Shown here: positions 1 through 4,220 of the stretch, one piece after another
Numbering within the stretch: position 1 is the stretch's first letter
Layout: each line of letters starts with the position of its first letter
NCBI GenBank assembly: GCA_030604165.1
Contig: JAUVWK010000217.1
Coordinates: forward strand, 1-5,488
DNA: 5,488 nt
Direction of reading: 5' to 3'
Source of the DNA: Alphaproteobacteria bacterium
Lineage (GTDB): Bacteria; Pseudomonadota; Alphaproteobacteria; UBA828
Notes under the pieces: generated by a model
Databases searched by the model: none
Told to the model about the DNA's origin: nothing
What the model saw: the letters and a program-made list of their open reading frames with translations, nothing else
Translations under genes and position numbers: made by a program

Positions 1-339
1 CAGCACGAGCTGCTCCAAAAAGAGGGCAAGCCCGACGGTCGCGATGATGACGTTGACCTCGAAAGCGGGCTGGCGATACATGAAGCGGAAGACGACGTGA
101 TAGATCGCGAGGCCGACGGCAAAGCTCACGATCATCGCGGCCGGCAAGCCCAGGTACCAGGGCAATCCAAGGCTGATCACAGCCGAGTAGGACGCGTAGC
201 CGCCGATCGTGAGCAGCGCGCCATGGGCCATATTGAGCACGCCCATCGCACCCCACACGAGCGACAGCCCGATCGTGCTCGCGGCGTACATCGCGCCGAG
301 CGTCAAACCGCTGACCACCACCTGGATGAGGGTATCCAT
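1..339 (-). CDS. livH: Branched-chain amino acid/urea-type ABC transporter permease, LivH family (partial, N-terminal 113 codons)
   Basis: This is one of the two inner-membrane permeases of a LIV/urea-type ABC importer; it would pair with a LivM-type subunit to form the channel. Translating the minus strand from the ATG at 339 gives 113 codons without a stop up to the window edge, so the C-terminal part (about 60% of a usual 290-residue LivH) is missing. Family hallmarks are visible: GLTLGAMYA at residues 11-19, GLSLVWGAMGVLNMAHGA at about 24-41, and the glycine/tyrosine-rich LTIGGYASY that follows. Long hydrophobic stretches fit membrane helices. The start lies 9 bp downstream of the livF stop. 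A GGAGG (357-353) within the last livF codons could serve as ribosome site, although its 13-nt spacing is long. The substrate cannot be told from this part. Family assignment is firm; the symbol indicates family only. Confidence 0.9.
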   Translation of the reverse strand, partial: MDTLIQVVVSGLTLGAMYAASTIGLSLVWGAMGVLNMAHGALLTIGGYASYSAVISLGLPWYLGLPAAMIVSFAVGLAIYHVVFRFMYRQPAFEVNVIIATVGLALFLEQLVL

Positions 340-348
340 CCCGGCCCG

Positions 349-1065
349 CTAGCCTCCCAAGTAGGTCTCCAGAATCTCCTCGTGCAGCGCCAACTCGTCG
401 GCGCCCCCTTGCCAAACGAAGCGTCCGTTATCCAGCAAATAAATGCGATCCGAGATCTCGAGAACACGCGAGGCGTTCTCCTCGACCAGCAAGATGGTGC
501 GGCCGCTTTTCTTCAAGCGAATGATGAGATCGTAGATCTGCTCGATGAGGATGGGCGCGAGTCCGAGCGACGGCTCGTCGATCAACAGAATGCGCCCGCC
601 CGTCATGAGGCCGCGGCCGAGCGCCAGCATGCGCCGCTCGCCGCCCGACAGCGTGCTCGAGATCTGCTTCTGGCGCTCCGCCAGCGTGGGCAGGAGAGCA
701 TAAACCTCGCGCAGGCCCTCTTCGACGCGCGCGTAGGCGCCCGGCAGGTATGCCCCCATCAGCAGATTGTCGCGCACCGACATCTCCGAGAAGATCAGGT
801 CGCCTTGCGGAATATGGACGATGCCGAGCGCGACGACCTGATCGACGCGCTTCTTGCGGATCGATTGACCGTCGAACCGAATATCGCCCTTGGAGGGCTG
901 GACCAGCCCGGAGATCATGCGCAGGAACGTCGTCTTGCCGTGGCCGTTGGGGCCGATGATGGTGACCAACTGGCCTTCGGGAATGGCCAGCGAGATGTCG
1001 TGCAGCACCGGGTGGCCGCCATAGCCGGCATGCACGCGATCGATTTCGAGCAACGGCGCGGTCAT
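349..1065 (-). CDS. livF: ABC transporter ATP-binding protein, LivF family
   Basis: This is the second cytoplasmic ATPase of the importer; it would form a heterodimer with LivG and drive transport by ATP hydrolysis. At 238 residues it has normal LivF length. Visible motifs: Walker A GPNGHGKTT (38-46, His where Ala is usual), Q-loop around IPQGDLIF (Q87), signature LSGGERRM (139-146), Walker B RILLIDEP (158-165) and D-loop SLGLAP. The H-loop position reads VEEN (about 194-197) instead of the VEQN common in LivF; LivF proteins generally lack the canonical histidine here, so this is a minor variation. The ATG at 1065 overlaps the livG stop by 4 bp (ATGA), implying translational coupling; a weak GAGG lies just upstream. 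The gene ends in TAG, and livH begins three codons later in the same frame. Catalytic residues look intact. Confidence 0.95.
   Translation of the reverse strand: MTAPLLEIDRVHAGYGGHPVLHDISLAIPEGQLVTIIGPNGHGKTTFLRMISGLVQPSKGDIRFDGQSIRKKRVDQVVALGIVHIPQGDLIFSEMSVRDNLLMGAYLPGAYARVEEGLREVYALLPTLAERQKQISSTLSGGERRMLALGRGLMTGGRILLIDEPSLGLAPILIEQIYDLIIRLKKSGRTILLVEENASRVLEISDRIYLLDNGRFVWQGGADELALHEEILETYLGG
353..357 (-). promoter_or_regulatory. Possible ribosome binding site of livH inside the livF 3' end
   Basis: GGAGG on the minus strand falls within the last codons of livF and lies 13 nt before the livH ATG at 339. The spacing is longer than optimal, so coupling with livF translation may matter more than this site alone. 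Confidence 0.4.
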
Positions 1066-1877
1066 GCCTCGGAGCGCTTTGCCATGATGTGCTGAAGCCG
1101 GCGCGACGATCCCTCGCCGAGATAGACGTCGACGACAGTCTGATCCGCGATCAGGCCCTGGGCCGAGCCTTCGTAGATCTTCTCGCCGTGATGCATGATC
1201 AAGACCCGGTCCGAGAGTTGAATGAGGAAGCGCATGACATGCTCGATCAGCATGACGGTGAGCCCCCTTTCCTTCAAGCGCACGACGAGGGCCATGACGG
1301 CGTCGATCTCCTGCGGATTGAGGCCGCCCACGGGCTCGTCCATGAGCAGCAGCTTCGGCTCCGTCGCGAGCGCGCCCGCGATCATGAGAAGCTTGCGGTA
1401 ATAGACGGGAAGCGTGGCCACGACATCGTGCGCGACGTCGCCGAGACCGACGAACGCCATCGCCTCGTCGGCCCGGCGCGCGGTCTCCCGATCGAAGCGC
1501 AGGCCCGGCAGGACTCGATTGTGATGGCCGTAATAGGCGGCGATCAGCGTGTTCTCACGTGCCGTCAAGGTGTCGAACGCCGCGTTCAATTGGAAGGTGC
1601 GCGCGATCCCGAGCTGACAGATGCGGTCCGGGCTCGATCGCGTTATCGCGTGGCCGTCGAACGTGATGGTTCCCGAGGTGGCCGAACCGAGGCCCGAGAT
1701 GACATCGAATAAGGTCGTCTTGCCAGCCCCGTTGGGCCCGCCGATGCCGAGCGACTCGCCCGGCCGAACCTCGAAAGACAAGTCGCGAACGGCAGCCAGG
1801 GCGCCGAAGTGCTTATCGACGCCCTGGCATGAAAGGAGCGGCGAATCGTTCGCCGCAGCCGCTGTTACGTGAACCAC
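1062..1877 (-). CDS. livG: ABC transporter ATP-binding protein, LivG family, with atypical signature motif
   Basis: This is the first cytoplasmic ATPase of the importer, 271 residues, normal LivG length plus a short C-terminal tail. Visible motifs: Walker A GGPNGAGKTT (46-55), the LivG-typical GIARTFQ with Q-loop Q96, Walker B LLLMDEP (176-182) followed by the LivG-type VGGLNPQE, and H-loop H213 in LIEHVM. The ABC signature is odd: where LivG proteins usually read like L-x-Y-G-Q-Q-R-R, this one reads LPVYYRKLLMIAGAL (156-170) and lacks the signature glycine. The start is GTG at 1877, the first in this frame that covers the whole domain. It overlaps the binding-protein stop (TAA, 1867-1865) by 13 bp, and no strong Shine-Dalgarno precedes it, so translation is probably coupled to the upstream gene. 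The gene ends in an ATGA overlap with livF. The family is certain; the exact start is less so. Confidence 0.93.
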   Translation of the reverse strand: MVHVTAAAANDSPLLSCQGVDKHFGALAAVRDLSFEVRPGESLGIGGPNGAGKTTLFDVISGLGSATSGTITFDGHAITRSSPDRICQLGIARTFQLNAAFDTLTARENTLIAAYYGHHNRVLPGLRFDRETARRADEAMAFVGLGDVAHDVVATLPVYYRKLLMIAGALATEPKLLLMDEPVGGLNPQEIDAVMALVVRLKERGLTVMLIEHVMRFLIQLSDRVLIMHHGEKIYEGSAQGLIADQTVVDVYLGEGSSRRLQHIMAKRSEA

Positions 1878-3232
1878 GGCGGCAGCTGGAACTCGCCCGT
1901 TTCATAAGGCGCGGGTGCGATCACCTCGCCGATATTGTGGTGGTCCTGAATTTGCCGGAACTGATGCGGCATACCGAGCGACGGATCCTTCGTCTGCGTG
2001 GGATAGGATCGCGCGGCTTGGTCCGGCAGGATGAAGGCCGTGGTGCCTTGGACGCCCCGGTAAATCAGGTTCCGGATGCGCTCGCAAACCTTCTCGTTCT
2101 GATCGAACTCTCCGGGACCACCCGTGCCACCGGCGAGCGCGGCCGCGATCGCCCAGTAGTGACAGGAGTCGTAAGGCTGCGAACCGGTCAACGGGCTGGC
2201 GCTCTCGCCGTATTTGGCGTTGAAGCGGGCAATGAAAGCGTTGCCGATCTCGTCCTAGAGTGCCCCGACCACGGTCGCAAACATCGAGCCCACCGTGGCC
2301 TCTTTGCCGACCTCGCGATAGGCGGTCAGCAGGGGACCGTACTGCATGTAACACAAACTGTTCGTCGGGTTCGGGACGAACTGCAACATGAATTGCGCCA
2401 GGTCCTGCGGCACCCAGTGGGTGATGGCGATCGCGGCGGGGGGATCGTTCCGAATCTTTTGCAGCGTCGGACCCCACACGGAAATCGGCACCACCACCGT
2501 CTCGAACAGGCTGATCTCCCAACCATATTTGGCCGCCTGGTCGCGGATGGCGTTGGCGATCACCACGCTGTAATTCTGCGACCCGGTGACGATTGCCACC
2601 TTGTTGTTGATCGGGTCCCACTTATCGGAATCCCGGAGGTCGCTGATGAACTTCAGATAGCCTTCGCCGTACCAATATTCGGCCGGATCGGCCATGAAGA
2701 CACTGAAATAGCGTTCGGGATCGTTGCCCACGGTGTCGTGATGCACGATATCCGTGTTGTGGTGGATATAGGGCACGCCCGCGTCGGCGACCGTATCGTA
2801 CTCGGCCGTCACCGCGCCGGTGTTGTAGCCGTTGATAATGGCGTGGACCCCGTGGCGATCGAGCAGACGTTGAATGGCCGGGATGATGTTGGCCGCGCCC
2901 TGCTCCTTGCTGTCCTCGAACACGGGAGCGAGCGGTCGCCCGAGGATGCCGCCCATGGCGTTAATCTCTTCGCACGCCATCTCGAGACCGCTTTTGAACG
3001 AGATACCATCGGCCGCGGCCCAACCGGTGAGCGGCACGCAGCCGCCGACCGGGATCGGTTTGCCTTCGGCCGCCACCCCGTCGTTGATATCGGCGAGTAG
3101 GCCGGCCGACGCGGCCAAGCCGCCGATACCCGCAAGGCCCGCACCTTTCAAGAAGCTGCGTCGTCCTTGCATCTTATCCAGCGTTCGATCGGCGATGGTT
3201 TTCGGATTGGGTTTGCTTTTTCGGATCAACAT
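1865..3232 (-). pseudogene. Tat-exported ABC substrate-binding protein (LIV/urea/amide type) interrupted by in-frame TAG at codon 326
   Basis: This is the periplasmic solute receptor of the importer (type 1 periplasmic-binding fold, Peripla_BP_6-like). The ATG at 3232 follows GGAGG by 6 nt. A twin-arginine signal is clear: GRRSFLKG (23-30), then a small hydrophobic stretch and likely cleavage near VAA (53-55). The mature start is family-typical: VGGCVPLTG (62-70), EEINAMGGILGRPL (88-101), EDSK. Codon 326 is TAG (2257-2255), giving a 325-residue product. The same frame then continues without another stop for 129 codons, beginning DEIGNAFIARFNAKYGE, the expected start of the next conserved segment, through YDSCHYW and NLIYRGVQG to TAA at 1867-1865. 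The full frame would be 455 residues, a normal family size. A truncated product would lack much of the second lobe and its C-terminal strands. One base change (for example from CAG, GAG or TTG) explains the TAG; assembly error and suppression remain possible. The substrate is unknown. Confidence 0.88.
2255..2257 (-). other. In-frame amber codon inside the substrate-binding protein gene
   Basis: The minus-strand triplet is TAG and is followed directly by GAC GAG ATC GGC, which resumes family-like protein sequence in the same frame. No base insertion or deletion is needed on either side. It is the only stop in 455 codons. Confidence 0.9.
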
Positions 3233-3238
3233 TAGGCG

Positions 3239-3243
3239 CCTCC
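3239..3243 (-). promoter_or_regulatory. Shine-Dalgarno of the substrate-binding protein gene
   Basis: GGAGG on the minus strand, 6 nt before the ATG at 3232. It decides the start in favour of this ATG rather than the in-frame Met21 just before the twin-arginine motif. It sits in the 8-bp palindrome AGGCGCCT (3234-3241), which could partly hide it in a hairpin. Confidence 0.75.
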
Positions 3244-3309
3244 ATCAGATGTTTGTTGCCCCGCATCGTCCGCCGACTATTAACCAAGAATCGCGGCGGT
3301 TACGGAAAT

Positions 3310-3318
3310 GTTATCACA
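3310..3318 (-). promoter_or_regulatory. Weak candidate extended -10 promoter for the ABC operon
   Basis: The minus strand reads TGTGATAAC, an extended -10-like element matching four of six bases of TATAAT with an upstream TG. No good -35 is found at standard spacing (TTTGCT lies 14 nt upstream). Transcription from here would give a leader of about 70 nt, with both operator-like sites upstream of the start. Tentative. Confidence 0.25.
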
Positions 3319-3352
3319 TGCCCCAATTGAGCAAAGCCTCGCGGAGCACCAG

Positions 3353-3362
3353 GACATATGTC
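3353..3362. promoter_or_regulatory. 10-bp perfect palindrome GACATATGTC
   Basis: GACATATGTC is its own reverse complement and abuts the operator-like site at 3363-3377. It may be a separate protein-binding site or part of a compound operator. There is no match to a known regulator that I can name with confidence. Confidence 0.35.
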
Positions 3363-3377
3363 TCTGGCCAGACCAGA
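3363..3377. promoter_or_regulatory. Operator-like site 1 (TCTGGCCAGACCAGA), GntR/FCD type
   Basis: The 15-bp site matches the second copy at 3454-3468 in 12 of 15 positions; two of the three differences fall in the central spacer and one is the last base of the left arm. It also contains the 10-bp palindrome TCTGGCCAGA. FCD-class GntR regulators commonly bind TGGT-N3-ACCA, which this site approximates (TGGC-N3-ACCA). Confidence 0.45.
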
Positions 3378-3386
3378 TGGCGGATA

Positions 3387-3416
3387 CTAACAAGTCTTCG
3401 ACCGCGAGACCATAAT
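3387..3416 (+). promoter_or_regulatory. Candidate sigma-70-like promoter on the plus strand
   Basis: CTAACA (3387-3392, four of six matches to TTGACA) and CATAAT (3411-3416, five of six to TATAAT) are separated by 18 bp. Transcription would start near 3423, run through operator-like site 2 and the tandem array, and reach the EF-hand gene with a leader of about 320 nt. Based on hexamer similarity only. Confidence 0.3.
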
Positions 3417-3453
3417 GGATAGCGCCTCATGGGCGCGTTGGCGTCCGCCGCAA

Positions 3454-3468
3454 TCTGGTATGACCAGA
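3454..3468. promoter_or_regulatory. Operator-like site 2 (TCTGGTATGACCAGA), GntR/FCD type
   Basis: This is a perfect 6-bp inverted repeat (TCTGGT / ACCAGA) around a 3-bp centre, and so an exact TGGT-N3-ACCA core as bound by many FCD-class GntR regulators. Its centre lies 91 bp from the centre of site 1. It sits just downstream of the candidate plus-strand promoter and upstream of the ABC operon, so it could act on either. Confidence 0.55.
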
Positions 3469-3493
3469 GAGACGCGTGCGGTCGCAAATCGGC

Positions 3494-3518
3494 TCGGACG
3501 GCGACCGAAGGCGTCCGA
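3494..3518. other. Hairpin with 7-bp arms
   Basis: TCGGACG (3494-3500) and CGTCCGA (3512-3518) are perfect inverted repeats around an 11-nt loop. No T-run follows on either strand, so it is not an obvious intrinsic terminator. On the plus strand it would form in the leader of the EF-hand mRNA. Confidence 0.4.
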
Positions 3519-3531
3519 CCAGGCAGGCGGG

Positions 3532-3557
3532 GGCGGCGCGCCAGGGCGCGGGCCGCC
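3532..3557. other. GC-rich hairpin
   Basis: GGCGGC (3532-3537) pairs with GCCGCC (3552-3557), with further imperfect GCGC pairing inside. In such GC-rich DNA this can arise by chance, and no T-run follows. Confidence 0.25.
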
Positions 3558-3641
3558 ATCGCCGCCGCGCCGGCCGCACCCGCTTTACGGATAGTTCACC
3601 AATTGAGGCGCCTACTCGATCTTTCCGAGCCCTTGACCGTG

Positions 3642-3737
3642 CCCAGCTTCATCGGAGCCCGGCTTCATCGGAGCCCGGCTTCATCGGAGCCCGGCTTCAT
3701 CGGAGCCCAGCTTCATCGGAGCCCAGCTTCATCGGAG
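3642..3737 (+). repeat. Six tandem copies of a 16-bp repeat, CCCRGCTTCATCGGAG
   Basis: Six head-to-tail units of exactly 16 bp start at 3642, 3658, 3674, 3690, 3706 and 3722. The only variation is the fourth base, which reads A, G, G, G, A, A. The period is not a multiple of three, so this is not a protein repeat kept in one frame. There are no spacers, so it is not CRISPR. Each unit ends in CGGAG, and the last one ends 7 nt before the GTG start of the EF-hand gene, where it serves as Shine-Dalgarno. The array could have grown by slippage; a direct-repeat binding site is also possible. Confidence 0.95.
3734..3737 (+). promoter_or_regulatory. Shine-Dalgarno of the EF-hand gene, formed by the last repeat unit
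   Basis: GGAG ends 7 nt before the GTG at 3745. The same sequence occurs in the five upstream units, each without a start codon at that spacing. It supports the GTG start, which gives a complete signal peptide. Confidence 0.65.
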
Positions 3738-3744
3738 ATCGATC

Positions 3745-4164
3745 GTGCGCCACACTTCTGTCGTCATTCTCGCCGCCCTTGCCGCCATGGCAGCTCTTCC
3801 CGCCCAGCTCGCGGCCGATAGCGGCCCCGACGGGACGCGGTTCGCGGCGGCGCAGATCGACGCCATGGATATCAACGGCGATGGCTTCATCGACCAGCAC
3901 GAGACCGACGCCCTGATCGGCAAAGTGTTCAGCTATCTCGACATCGACCGCGACGGCTCGATTGCCCGTCAGGACCTGGGACCGGGCGGCTTGAAGCTGG
4001 ACGTCAATCGTGACGGGCTGGTGGATGCCACGGAGTTTCTGGCACCCGGCCGCGCCTTTATCCGCCGGGGCGATCGCAACGCCGATGGCCGGCTCAGCCT
4101 GAAGGAAGTGCGCGAGCTCGGCAGCGCGGCGACGCGCCCGAGGCATTGGGCCGACAGCCGCTGA
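3745..4164 (+). CDS. Secreted four-EF-hand calcium-binding protein
   Basis: A small 139-residue protein with an N-terminal Sec signal peptide (a basic start MRH, hydrophobic core about residues 5-19, possible cleavage near A24) and four EF-hand loops: DINGDGFIDQHE (42-53), DIDRDGSIARQD (66-77), DVNRDGLVDATE (86-97) and DRNADGRLSLKE (110-121). Loops 1, 3 and 4 have Glu at position 12; loop 2 has Asp there, which often weakens or alters Ca2+ binding. The 24-20-24 residue spacing suggests two EF-hand pairs. The protein probably binds Ca2+ in the periplasm or outside the cell; its partner is unknown. The GTG start is chosen for the GGAG 7 nt upstream and because it completes the signal peptide; Met15 would cut it. 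It is divergent from the ABC operon and convergent with the antiporter gene. The stop TGA lies in the first copy of a 17-bp tandem duplication. Confidence 0.9.
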   Translation: MRHTSVVILAALAAMAALPAQLAADSGPDGTRFAAAQIDAMDINGDGFIDQHETDALIGKVFSYLDIDRDGSIARQDLGPGGLKLDVNRDGLVDATEFLAPGRAFIRRGDRNADGRLSLKEVRELGSAATRPRHWADSR

Positions 4165-4181
4165 GGGCCGACAGCCGCTGA
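4148..4181 (+). repeat. 17-bp perfect tandem duplication across the EF-hand stop codon
   Basis: GGGCCGACAGCCGCTGA occurs at 4148-4164 and again at 4165-4181. The first copy encodes the last codons and TGA of the EF-hand gene; the second lies in the 3' untranslated part. The duplicate leaves the protein end unchanged. Confidence 0.95.
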
Positions 4182-4220
4182 GCGCCAATGGTCGCCGACG
4201 CCGGTAGGGCGCGGCGCGTC

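Larger units (their letters stand above)
3233..3744. other. Divergent intergenic region with regulatory structure and no convincing gene
   Basis: About 510 bp separate the binding-protein gene (minus) from the EF-hand gene (plus). The first 180 bp next to the binding protein are less GC-rich than the surroundings and hold palindromes and weak promoter-like hexamers. Positions 3480-3600 are very GC-rich with hairpins. Positions 3642-3737 are a 16-bp tandem array. Open frames cross the region on both strands but none has a recognisable domain, and those through the array owe their repeats to DNA of a period not divisible by three. Confidence 0.7.

Noticed and set aside
97..1095. Long open frame on the plus strand across livH, livF and the livG end
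   Set aside because: It lies antisense to clear ABC transporter genes, has Arg/Gln/Ala/Asp-rich low-meaning composition and no domain; a typical shadow in GC-rich DNA.
2255..2257. Programmed recoding of TAG (pyrrolysine or general amber reassignment)
   Set aside because: livF also uses TAG as a true stop, no known readthrough signal is visible, and no PylT/PylS-type gene is in the window. Mutation or error is simpler.
1902..2621. Minus-strand open frame in another frame that crosses the amber position
   Set aside because: Arg/Gly-rich shadow of the binding-protein gene. The family-like sequence before and after the amber is in the original frame, so a frameshift into this frame is not supported.
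1829..3100. 423-codon open frame on the plus strand across the binding-protein gene
   Set aside because: It is antisense to a gene with a Tat signal and family motifs. The translation has no recognisable domain, and its length reflects the high GC content.
3234..3241. AGGCGCCT palindrome occurring here and again at 3606-3613 as a shared operator
   Set aside because: Eight GC-rich bases recurring twice in a GC-rich region is weak evidence; recorded only with the ribosome site it overlaps.
3314..3559. Minus-strand 81-codon open frame upstream of the binding-protein gene
   Set aside because: No recognisable domain, Arg-rich shadow composition, and it runs through the palindromic regulatory sites.
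3642..3737. CRISPR array
   Set aside because: The 16-bp units are contiguous, with no spacers and no cas genes nearby.
3429..3916. Plus-strand open frames whose translations show peptide repeats (SFIGARLHRSPASSE-like)
   Set aside because: The peptide repeats come from the 16-bp DNA array, which cycles through three frames. Two overlapping frames show them equally, and both collide with the EF-hand gene.
3697..4188. Minus-strand open frame antisense to the EF-hand gene
   Set aside because: The plus strand has a signal peptide and four EF-hand loops with a ribosome site; the antisense frame has nothing recognisable.
4165..4220. Bidirectional intrinsic terminator between the convergent genes
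   Set aside because: Only imperfect GC-rich pairing is present and no T-run follows on either strand, so I could not support a terminator.
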